Shown piece after piece: positions 8,206-14,247 of a stretch of 19,664 nt of DNA. Source of the DNA: Udaeobacter sp046731855 (lineage in GTDB: Bacteria > Verrucomicrobiota > Verrucomicrobiia > Chthoniobacterales > UBA10450); the NCBI GenBank assembly GCA_046731855.1, contig JBKPLX010000122.1:1-19664 (forward strand), read 5' to 3'. Every line of letters begins with the position of its first letter. Position 1 is the stretch's first letter. The notes below the pieces were generated by a model. The model was given only the letters and a program-made list of their open reading frames with translations. It was not told the origin of the DNA and made no database searches. A program made the translations under genes and the position numbers.

Positions 8206-8745
8206 TTATAGGCCGAGGTCGCTTAACCCAGGATGCTCGTCAGGACGGCGCCCAAGCGGCCAGTGATATTTTCTCTCTGATTCCTTAATTGGAAGATCGT
8301 TGATGGACGCGTAGCGAAGCCGCATCAGGCCGTGATCATCAAACTCCCAATTTTCATTGCCGTACGAGCGGAACCAATTCCCGGAGTCATCGTGCCATTC
8401 GTAAGCGAAGCGCACGGCGATGCGATTTTCCGTGTAAGCCCAGAGTTCTTTAATTAGGCGGTAATCCAGCTCTTTAGCCCACTTGCGCCTTAGAAATTGA
8501 ATTATCTCTTGTCGTCCAGTCGGAAACTCGGCGCGGTTTCTCCAGCGCGAATCGACTGTGTAAGCTAGTGCAACCTTTTCCGGATCGCGCGAATTCCAGC
8601 CATCTTCTGCCAGACGAACCTTCTGAATGGCAGAGTCTCGAGTAAATGGCGGCAGGGGAGGGCGCGTCACGATTTCTCTTTTTGCTTTCGATTCGCCAAC
8701 TCGTTGGTCACTCACAGGCATCTCCTTGATGTATTTTGTTATCAC
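8206..8745 (-). CDS. DUF1348 family protein (NTF2/SnoaL-like fold)
   Basis: A 179-residue protein strongly matching DUF1348: PPFTRDSAIQKVRLAED, then WNSRDPEKVALAYTVDS, RNRAEFPTGRQEIIQF, LDYRLIKELWAYTENRIAVR, FAYEWHDDSGNWFRSYGNE, and a PLGRRPDEHPGLSDLGL end. The fold is a cone-shaped NTF2-like barrel; the function is unknown, possibly small-molecule binding or a stress role. The start is probably the GTG at 8745, with GGAAA 5-6 bp upstream. The in-frame ATG at 8721 has its GGAG directly adjacent, too close to serve. A copy of the conserved 53-bp element lies 40 bp upstream. The next gene downstream on the strand is the SDR operon, after a 148-bp gap. Confidence 0.9.
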   Translation of the reverse strand: MITKYIKEMPVSDQRVGESKAKREIVTRPPLPPFTRDSAIQKVRLAEDGWNSRDPEKVALAYTVDSRWRNRAEFPTGRQEIIQFLRRKWAKELDYRLIKELWAYTENRIAVRFAYEWHDDSGNWFRSYGNENWEFDDHGLMRLRYASINDLPIKESERKYHWPLGRRPDEHPGLSDLGL

Positions 8746-8784
8746 AAGTTTCCATCTTGTAAGACGTCAGCCCACCGCGCGTCC

Positions 8785-8837
8785 GCAGGATTTTGCGATG
8801 TTACCTATGGGGTGATCATTACTCCCTCTTTTGGGCT
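8785..8837 (-). promoter_or_regulatory. Conserved upstream element, copy A
   Basis: On the plus strand the block GCAGGATTTT (8785-8794) is followed, with TCCCTC at 8823-8828, by TTTTGGGCT. Read on the minus strand it is GAGGGA, 15 bases, TAGGTAACA, then AAAATCCTGC. The start codon of the DUF1348 gene is 40 bp beyond the inner edge. The same layout occurs at 9617, 10447 and 14049 with identical 38-bp block spacing. This position fits a promoter with GAGGGA as a -35-like and TAnGTA as a -10-like box, but the sigma factor or regulator is not identified. Confidence 0.6.
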
Positions 8838-8953
8838 AGTTCTCGTAAAACGCGTTTCAGATGAAAGCACGCGTCTTCGAGCAAAAGGCGAAGACCACCT
8901 GGCGGCACGGCTTCTGATTCAAAGTAGCTGCCCGTTCTCTCTCCTACTTGGTG

Positions 8954-9279
8954 TCATTCGCGTGCGTTAGGATCGCCCATGATCAGCTTCCAATCGTCGT
9001 GCCTTCAAAGTCGGTATATAACTGTGCGATGTCGCCAACGCTGACTGCCCTAAGCGCTCGGCTGTGCAATTGCGTTTTCGCGTCGATCAAGGCGCCTATT
9101 ACCTTGCGATTGCGTCGCAACCGACCAGTGTTTCGGCGGACCGGCTCACGAAGCGGGCTTCCTTTTCATACAGAGTCATAACCACATCGAGATCGCCGGC
9201 GTTGAAATACTACTCGAACAACCGCGGCCAATCCTCGGGTTTGTTAGGCAAGCGCACAGACTTTCTTTTCTTTGGACAT
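8954..9279 (-). pseudogene. Degraded NTF2/SnoaL-like (DUF4440/YybH-type) protein gene
   Basis: Fragments in different minus-strand frames line up as one small NTF2-like protein. ATG 9279 gives MSKEKKVCALA and then a stop. One base further along the frame reads NKPEDWPRLFE, a TAG, then YFNAGDLDVVMTLYEKEARF and VSRSAETLVG. Near 9101-9106 the frame shifts again to VIGALIDAKTQLHSRALRAV, then SVGDIAQLYTDFEGTT. The piece DWKLIMGDPNARE plus a stop (8954-8956) is the expected C-terminus. About 20-25 residues that normally lie between these last pieces are missing. Lesions are two frameshifts, one in-frame amber codon and one internal deletion, so the gene is dead. Intact relatives (about 130 residues) are ketosteroid-isomerase-like proteins of unknown function. 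An intact but unrelated NTF2-fold gene (DUF1348) lies just downstream. Confidence 0.75.
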
Positions 9280-9380
9280 TGGCGCATCGAACGGAACGAG
9301 CTTTGTTGTGCGCACTGCCTTATAGGTCCAACTCATGCGTTCTTTCTTGGGTGATCGAAGGTATGGCTTAAAATGAGCGG

Positions 9381-9572
9381 CTAGCTCCGCGGGGAAGAAA
9401 GACCGAGCAATTCTGCCAGGCGCGACTCGTACGACTCGCACGTGGGACAATCGCCGGTCGGCTCGATCCACTCGGGGTGCTGCACGCGCAAAGCGTCATG
9501 TATCTGCTGCTGAAGCTGGACGTAAGAACTGGTGACTTCCTCAGGACCACCTGAAACCGTACTCGTTTTCAT
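9381..9572 (-). CDS. Small hypothetical protein with CPTC motif
   Basis: A 63-residue soluble protein: VTSSYVQLQQQIHDALRVQH, then PEWIEPTGDCPTCESYESRL and AELLGLSSPRS. It is helical at both ends around one CxxC pair (CPTC, residues about 42-45), which could bind half a zinc site in a dimer or act as a redox pair. I do not recognise a named family. The regular amphipathic sequence and codon pattern look like a real gene. Downstream is only the NTF2 pseudogene. A copy of the conserved 53-bp element lies 45 bp upstream of its ATG at 9572, which supports its expression. Confidence 0.65.
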   Translation of the reverse strand: MKTSTVSGGPEEVTSSYVQLQQQIHDALRVQHPEWIEPTGDCPTCESYESRLAELLGLSSPRS

Positions 9573-9616
9573 ACGCAGATATCATGCGGCGATCAAAGAA
9601 ACGCTATTTCGCTTGC

Positions 9617-9669
9617 GTAAGATTTTTTAGTGCTACTCATGAGGTGATCCATGCTCCCTCTTTCGGGAT
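9617..9669 (-). promoter_or_regulatory. Conserved upstream element, copy B
   Basis: The plus-strand block GTAAGATTTT (9617-9626) is followed by TCCCTC at 9655-9660 and TTTCGGGAT. On the minus strand it reads GAGGGA, 15 bases, TGAGTAGCA, then AAAATCTTAC. It lies 45 bp upstream of the CPTC-protein start codon. The rest of 9573-9825 holds no gene I can support. Confidence 0.6.
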
Positions 9670-9825
9670 ACGAACCCGAACCGGCTCGTCAGCGCGCGCA
9701 ATTGGTCTACGCCAGTGACGATCTCTTGGTTCTTTTAACTCATCATTGCCTGCGGCAAGCGAAGCGACTGAGGCAAATCGGGCGACAGACTGGTGGATGC
9801 CAGCATGGTCTTATCGCACGAATCA

Positions 9826-10401
9826 TCAACCACTGCCACCGCGGCCATGAGAGCTACTCCTGTGAGAAACACCGCTGTGGAAGCCGCGCCCGTGAAAATT
9901 ACTGCCATGAAAACCGCGGCCGCGAAAGCCATACCCGTAACCGTAAGGATAATAGCTGTAAGGATAATAATAACCATAGGGATAATAGCCATAAGGATAG
10001 TATCCGTAGTACGGATAGGGATAGTAAAAGAACGGGTCTCCCCCAAAGAAGAAAAACCGATCGTTGAAGTTTCGATCGCGAAACCGATCTCCGTGAAATC
10101 CACCAGCGCGAAACCCGCCGCCACGAAAGCCATGGCCGCGAAAACCGCTGCGGTTAAACCCGCCGCGAAAGCCACCTCCATGTAACGCGCCGCCGTGAAA
10201 ACCGCCGCGACTGAAACCACTCCCGTGAAAACCACCACCGCCGAAGCCACCATGAAAGCCGCCGCCGCCGTGAAAACTACCACCACCGAATCCGCCGCCG
10301 TGGCCACCACCACCGCCACCGTGCCCAGCCGCCAACATCATGGGACTTAGCGCCATGGATGTGATGGCAACTATTAAACCAATTACTGGTCTTATTTTCA
10401 T
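9826..10401 (-). CDS. Exported Gly/His/Arg/Phe-rich repeat protein with Tyr-rich segment
   Basis: A 191-residue protein. Residues 1-25 form a signal peptide (MKIRPVIGLIVAITS..., cleavage probably after MLA). Residues 26-105 are degenerate repeats of the type HGGGF, FHGGF and FRGGGF. Residues about 115-155 are Tyr/Pro-rich (FFYYPYPYYGYYPYGYYPYG), followed by a second short Gly/His/Arg/Ser tail. Such low-complexity proteins are usually cell-surface or matrix components; histidines and aromatic residues could bind metal or promote self-association. No enzymatic domain is present. ACGGAG lies 9 bp before the ATG. A longer antisense-like frame at 9735-10319 is a composition artefact. A copy of the conserved 53-bp element lies 46 bp upstream. 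Confidence 0.78.
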   Translation of the reverse strand: MKIRPVIGLIVAITSMALSPMMLAAGHGGGGGGHGGGFGGGSFHGGGGFHGGFGGGGFHGSGFSRGGFHGGALHGGGFRGGFNRSGFRGHGFRGGGFRAGGFHGDRFRDRNFNDRFFFFGGDPFFYYPYPYYGYYPYGYYPYGYYYPYSYYPYGYGYGFRGRGFHGSNFHGRGFHSGVSHRSSSHGRGGSG

Positions 10402-10446
10402 GTTTTAACGCTCCGTCATGCTTTCCTTGGTAGCTATTGCGCGTCA

Positions 10447-10499
10447 GCAGGATTTCGCGGTGTTACTTAAGACTGGATACCCACTCCCTCCTTCGAGAT
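10447..10499 (-). promoter_or_regulatory. Conserved upstream element, copy C
   Basis: The plus-strand block GCAGGATTTC (10447-10456) is followed by TCCCTC at 10485-10490 and CTTCGAGAT. On the minus strand it reads GAGGGA, 15 bases, TAAGTAACA, then GAAATCCTGC. It lies 46 bp upstream of the Gly-rich protein start. With copy A it shares about 26 of the 38 bases up to TCCCTC, counted by eye. Confidence 0.6.
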
Positions 10500-10607
10500 G
10501 GCAGTTTGGATGTTTCTGGTGCCTGCCCGACGGCGCTATTGCTCAATTGTAGCCGCCTCGCTGTGTCGAGGCACTCAGGCACTGTTGTTGGACGTAACAC
10601 GGCGACA

Positions 10608-10629
10608 CAGCACCGTGACTACCGTGCTG
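10608..10629 (-). terminator. Hairpin just past the oxidase/Mop operon
   Basis: CAGCAC (10608-10613) pairs with GTGCTG (10624-10629). One mismatch is followed by two or three further pairs inside. It lies 18-40 bp downstream of the Mop gene stop on the minus strand, so it could end that transcript. No T-run follows on the minus strand, so an intrinsic terminator is not certain. Confidence 0.35.
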
Positions 10630-10647
10630 CACGCTTACTTAATGAGG

Positions 10648-10854
10648 CTATTCTTTTTCGACCGACACTTCGGTTGCCTTAATTATCGCAAAAACGGTGT
10701 CGCCCTCTTTAAGATTCATTCGCTTCACTGAACCCGTCGTGATAATCGAGCTGACGCTTCCAGCCGCAGTTCGGATAAGAACTTCTGACACGACTTTGTC
10801 AGAAACGATTTTCTCGATTGTGCCGGGTAAACGGTTTCGAATGCTTGTGCTCAT
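10648..10854 (-). CDS. Molbindin-like TOBE/Mop domain protein (molybdate binding)
   Basis: This 68-residue protein is a single Mop/TOBE domain. TSIRNRLPGTIEKIVSD is the start, VVSEVLIRTAAGSVSSIITT and GSVKRMNLKEGDTV are the core, and AIIKATEVSV is the signature end. Stand-alone molbindins assemble into oligomers that store or buffer molybdate or tungstate oxyanions. No ABC transporter or molybdoenzyme gene is in the window. It starts 12 bp after the stop of the multicopper oxidase gene on the same strand, so it is almost certainly co-transcribed with it and is probably the last gene of the four-gene unit from 13948. Confidence 0.9.
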   Translation of the reverse strand: MSTSIRNRLPGTIEKIVSDKVVSEVLIRTAAGSVSSIITTGSVKRMNLKEGDTVFAIIKATEVSVEKE

Positions 10855-10866
10855 TATTGCTCAATT

Positions 10867-12249
10867 CTACGGTACCACTTCGACCGCCATCATCATACCT
10901 TTGTCTTCATGTTTCACAACGTGGCAGTGAAACACGAAGCGCCCGACAATTTCCGGATTGGTGAAAGGAATGATGAGCGTTGCCTCGCCCGGTTTCCCAT
11001 CTCGCTGAGGAGGAACGCTGAAGGTGTCGCGAAGCCCGTCGAAATCGGTTGGAGCACCGTTGACTTCCGTAACCAAAAATCCAGTCTGATGAATGTGAAA
11101 GTCGTGATACTGAGAATCTTTGTTTAGGATCGTCCACTCTTCGGTGTCGCCTAGCTTCACAGTTACGTCGGTCCGGTTTTCATCAAAGACCTGATCGTTA
11201 ATAAAGAACGATGTCTTTTGTAGGTTGACCGAGAATGCAAACGTACGCTTCTGCGCAATAGGACTCGATCGCACCATGTCCACGTACAGTGGTCCGTTCA
11301 CATGCTGTGTGCTGACCTTTGCTTCTGTAGCTGCGACATCCGCCGTCGGACCGTTCGACACTACTGTTCCCAGATTCACCTCCGGCAATGGCGGCTGCCG
11401 TTCATCGAACTTGAACGCGACTGACTTGAATTGGTATCGGCCGGCTTGGCCGCCAACCACAATTGCCGAAAATCGTTGGCCAGGTCCCAGGATAACTTCC
11501 TCCATCCTGATTGGACGGGGAACGAAGTAGCCATCTCTTCCAGTAAGATAGAACGGCATTCCATCAATCTTCAGACGCAGAAAGCGGTCGGCTCCGATGT
11601 TGCCGATCTGCCAGAATTGCGCCTCGCCTGGTCGAATGGGAATGGTTGGCATCACTGTGCCATTCACTGTAACTAACTCTTCATAGTCAGCCCGCCCAAT
11701 GGGATGATGCTTGAGGAGAAGGACTCTTTCGGTCAGACCTTTCAAGAACGGATAGAGACGGTCGCTGCCCTCAACAAGAATTCCTCCAGACATGCCACCG
11801 ATGATCTGCCGGTCAACGTCTCCATGTGCGTGTGGGTGATACCAAAACAGACCGATGTGCTTCTCGGGGATCTTTATTTGATACGCGAACGTCTGTCTGG
11901 GAGCGATGTGAAGGAACACATTGTCACCGTTGTTCAGCGGAGAAACATTCAGACCGTGAAAATGCAGGTTTGTCCCCTCGGATAGCTGATTATGCAGCGT
12001 CACAGTCAGGCTGTCGCCCGCACGCACGCGCCAGAGGGGCGGCATGTATTGTCCGTTGTAGAGCATGCCTTCAAATCGGTGGCCTCCGATCGTATAAACG
12101 GCAGGTGCGGCAATGAGATCAACGTGAAGCTTGCCATCACGACTACTGAGCATCACAGGATTCGCAAAAGGTTGACTGTCTCTCGGTGTACACGCGGACG
12201 AGCAGACGACCGCTGTGCCGAGGAGAATAAGGTGCACCGGCGTCGACAT
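10867..12249 (-). CDS. Multicopper oxidase, predicted lipoprotein
   Basis: A 460-residue three-cupredoxin-domain oxidase. The N-terminus has a lipoprotein signal (LILLGTAVVCSSAC, lipobox Cys20), so it is probably membrane-anchored on the periplasmic side. All copper motifs are present: HFHG (H96, H98), WYHPHAHG (H138, H140), HDFHIH (H382, H385, H387) and HCHVVKHEDKGMM (H441, C442, H443, H447, M452). M452 as the axial type-1 ligand fits the CueO/laccase-like group. These enzymes oxidise Cu(I), Fe(II), Mn(II) or phenolics and reduce O2 to water. No methionine-rich CueO insert is seen, so a dedicated cuprous oxidase is less likely. It lies 22 bp after the secreted hydrolase gene and 12 bp before the Mop gene, in one probable operon. 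Confidence 0.93.
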   Translation of the reverse strand: MSTPVHLILLGTAVVCSSACTPRDSQPFANPVMLSSRDGKLHVDLIAAPAVYTIGGHRFEGMLYNGQYMPPLWRVRAGDSLTVTLHNQLSEGTNLHFHGLNVSPLNNGDNVFLHIAPRQTFAYQIKIPEKHIGLFWYHPHAHGDVDRQIIGGMSGGILVEGSDRLYPFLKGLTERVLLLKHHPIGRADYEELVTVNGTVMPTIPIRPGEAQFWQIGNIGADRFLRLKIDGMPFYLTGRDGYFVPRPIRMEEVILGPGQRFSAIVVGGQAGRYQFKSVAFKFDERQPPLPEVNLGTVVSNGPTADVAATEAKVSTQHVNGPLYVDMVRSSPIAQKRTFAFSVNLQKTSFFINDQVFDENRTDVTVKLGDTEEWTILNKDSQYHDFHIHQTGFLVTEVNGAPTDFDGLRDTFSVPPQRDGKPGEATLIIPFTNPEIVGRFVFHCHVVKHEDKGMMMAVEVVP

Positions 12250-12271
12250 TTTCTTTGTCTCGCATCAGACT

Positions 12272-13033
12272 TTATCGCGCGCGCGTTGCGGCTTCTTCGA
12301 TTACAGCCGCGACCTCCTTTGGTCGGGAAACATAAACCGAGTGGCTCGCGCCTGAAACTTCCATTGTGTGGCTTTTGGCTCGCGCGGCGTACCACCGTTC
12401 AAGATCGGGATTGATGGTTCTATCCTTTGTGGGCACGACCATCCAGCTCGGTTTGCTTCTCCACGCAGGTGTCGTGATAACTGCATTGAAATTGTCAGCG
12501 TTGTTGAACACCTGTGATCGTGCCATGAAAGCGGCTCGCTCCGCGGGCAGGTCGGCTGCGAAGTACTCATGAAACTGTGCAGGGTCGAGGTAAGTGAAAC
12601 CGTCAGTTGTCTTTTTTATCGCGGTTGACTTACTTAGATCACTCGGAAAGCGCTTTCCATCCTCGGCCTCACTCTCTCCGGCATCTGGCATGTGGGCCGC
12701 GACGTAAACCAATCCTGTAACCTTGGGATCGTTCGCGGCTTCGGTGATTACAGATCCGCCATAGCTGTGAGCGACTACAACGCACGGCCCGTCCTGCTGA
12801 GCGATCGCGCGTTTCGTCGCAGCTACATCTTCTTTGAAGGATGTCTCTGGCTCTTGAACGATGCTGACCTTGTAGCCGTCCTTGGCGAGGATGTCGTAGA
12901 CGTCTTTCCAGCCCGAGCCATCTGCCCAGGCACCGTGAACGAGAACAATGTTCCGTACAGGAGAAGCTTGTTTTTGTGCCCCTGTGAAGTGGCTCAACAG
13001 CAAAATTCCGATAATGAACCAGGACTTTAACAT
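12272..13033 (-). CDS. Secreted alpha/beta hydrolase
   Basis: A 253-residue protein with an N-terminal signal peptide (LKSWFIIGILLLSHFTGAQ), so exported. It has the alpha/beta hydrolase fold: oxyanion region VHGAWADGSGW, nucleophile elbow AHSYGG (S90), acid PTKDRTI (D204) and base GASHSVY (H231). The HGAWADGSxW opening is typical of a broad family of salicylate-esterase-like and haloalkane- or EstC-like hydrolases; the substrate cannot be stated. It follows the haloperoxidase-like gene by 78 bp and precedes the multicopper oxidase by 22 bp, so co-expression is likely. Confidence 0.9.
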   Translation of the reverse strand: MLKSWFIIGILLLSHFTGAQKQASPVRNIVLVHGAWADGSGWKDVYDILAKDGYKVSIVQEPETSFKEDVAATKRAIAQQDGPCVVVAHSYGGSVITEAANDPKVTGLVYVAAHMPDAGESEAEDGKRFPSDLSKSTAIKKTTDGFTYLDPAQFHEYFAADLPAERAAFMARSQVFNNADNFNAVITTPAWRSKPSWMVVPTKDRTINPDLERWYAARAKSHTMEVSGASHSVYVSRPKEVAAVIEEAATRAR

Positions 13034-13111
13034 AAAATGACGCGTTGCATTGATTAGTTAGGCCGCAGCTGAGGCAAGTAATCACTCAACCTTCTGCGCA
13101 GACGTTGCTTT

Positions 13112-13948
13112 TCAAGATTTGATGAACGCGAGCAAGTCGGCATTGATGACCTCGGCTTGCGTCGTGATCATACCGTGCGGGTAGTCCTTGTACGTCTTCA
13201 GCGTGCCGTTCTTGAGGAGCTTGGCTGAGAGTGGACCGGCGGCCTGATAGGGCACGATCTGGTCGTCCTCGCTATGTATGACCAAGACCGGCACCGAGAT
13301 CTTCTTCAGATCCTCCGTGAAGTCGGTCTGCGAGAACGCGACGATGCCGTCGTAATGCGCCTTGGCACCGCCCGTCATACCCTGGCGCCACCAATTCCAA
13401 ACGACAGGCTCGATCGTTTTCACGCCGGGACGGTTGAAGCCATAGAACGGGCCAGCCGGCACGTCGTAATAGAACTGGGCCCGGTTGGCGGCGAGTTGAG
13501 CCTGCATGTCGTCGAATACAGATTTCGGCAGGCCGAGCGGATTGGCCGGAGTCTTCACCATCAGCGGCGGCACGGCGCTGATGATCGCCGCCTTCGCCAC
13601 GTTCTTATCGCCATGACGGCCCAGATAACGCACCACCTCCCCGCCGCCGGTCGAATGGCCGACGTGAATTGCATCCTTCAGGTTGAGATGGTCGGTAACG
13701 GCCTTTAAATCGTCGGCATAGCGGTCGAGGTCATGGCCGTCGGCTACTTGTGTCGAACGACCGTGTCCGCGCCGATCATGGGCGATCACGCGATAGCCTT
13801 TGGAAAGAAAGAACAGCATTTGCGGGTCCCAATCGTCCGCGCTTAGCGGCCAGCCATGACTAAACACGACGGGCTGTCCTTTACCCCAGTCTTTATAATA
13901 GATATCGATGTTAGCTCCGTTTTCTTTTCCTACGGTTACGTATGGCAT
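13112..13948 (-). CDS. Cofactor-free haloperoxidase/arylesterase-type alpha/beta hydrolase
   Basis: This 278-residue protein has the layout of the non-heme chloroperoxidase family. FSHGWPLSADDWDPQM supplies the oxyanion hole, HDRRGHGRS follows, GHSTGGGEVVRY has nucleophile S99, IHSEDDQIVPY has D229, and YPHGMITTQAEVIN has H258. These spacings agree with the known Ser98-Asp228-His257 triad. Members are esterases or lactonases that can also form peracids. There is no signal peptide, so it is cytosolic. The gene seems more GC-rich (about 58-67% in lines I counted) than the oxidase gene (about 52%), which may reflect acquisition from elsewhere. A copy of the conserved 53-bp element lies 101 bp upstream. 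It is the first gene of the four-gene unit down to 10648. Confidence 0.92.
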   Translation of the reverse strand: MPYVTVGKENGANIDIYYKDWGKGQPVVFSHGWPLSADDWDPQMLFFLSKGYRVIAHDRRGHGRSTQVADGHDLDRYADDLKAVTDHLNLKDAIHVGHSTGGGEVVRYLGRHGDKNVAKAAIISAVPPLMVKTPANPLGLPKSVFDDMQAQLAANRAQFYYDVPAGPFYGFNRPGVKTIEPVVWNWWRQGMTGGAKAHYDGIVAFSQTDFTEDLKKISVPVLVIHSEDDQIVPYQAAGPLSAKLLKNGTLKTYKDYPHGMITTQAEVINADLLAFIKS

Positions 13949-14048
13949 GATGTGTTCTTCCTTTCTGAGATTGGGTTATATCGGTTGGTTCGTTTTATCG
14001 AAGTTTACGATCTTTGTCGATTATGGAGGCTTCGGCCATTACGCGTTC

Positions 14049-14101
14049 GCGGGATTTTGTGCTGCCAAAAATGAGATAATGCTGGTTCCCTCATTTGAGA
14101 T
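14049..14101 (-). promoter_or_regulatory. Conserved upstream element, copy D
   Basis: The plus-strand block GCGGGATTTT (14049-14058) is followed by TCCCTC at 14087-14092 and ATTTGAGAT. On the minus strand it reads GAGGGAACC, then after 15 bases from GAGGGA the more divergent TTTTTGGCA, then AAAATCCCGC. It lies 101 bp upstream of the haloperoxidase-like gene, farther than the other three copies. That leaves a leader without recognised content. Confidence 0.55.
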
Positions 14102-14193
14102 AGAAATGCCCACTGACTACTGACCGATTGCCCGTCGATGTAGCAGAATCCAACGGCGCAGGGTGAAACTTGATCCCGGCGCGCGTTGGCATC

Positions 14194-14213
14194 TTGTCAC
14201 AAATTTGTAACAA
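14194..14213. promoter_or_regulatory. Near-perfect 20-bp palindrome upstream of phosphatase gene
   Basis: The halves TTGTCACAAA and TTTGTAACAA are inverted repeats with one mismatch (9 of 10 pairs). The site lies 35 bp upstream of the phosphatase ATG at 14248, between divergent genes. Size and symmetry fit the operator of a dimeric regulator. The right half also contains TTGTAA, which could be part of a -35 region. Confidence 0.45.
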
Positions 14214-14247
14214 ACGCTGATTGTGAAAATCCGTTAGTAAGAGGTTT

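Noticed and set aside
9310..9360. Possible fifth copy of the shared element upstream of the NTF2 pseudogene
   Set aside because: Only ACTCATG and a TTGGGTGAT-like string match; neither TCCCTC nor the GGATTTT block is present at the right spacing.
9655..9690. tRNA-like GGGATACGAACCCGAACC string
   Set aside because: No acceptor, anticodon or T-arm folding around it, and it overlaps copy B of the shared element.
9735..10319. Long minus-strand frame rich in Ala/Val/Ile over the Gly-rich gene
   Set aside because: It is a shadow of the repetitive GC-rich codons of the Gly-rich protein; it lacks a signal start and a family, and the true frame has signal peptide, ribosome site and upstream element.
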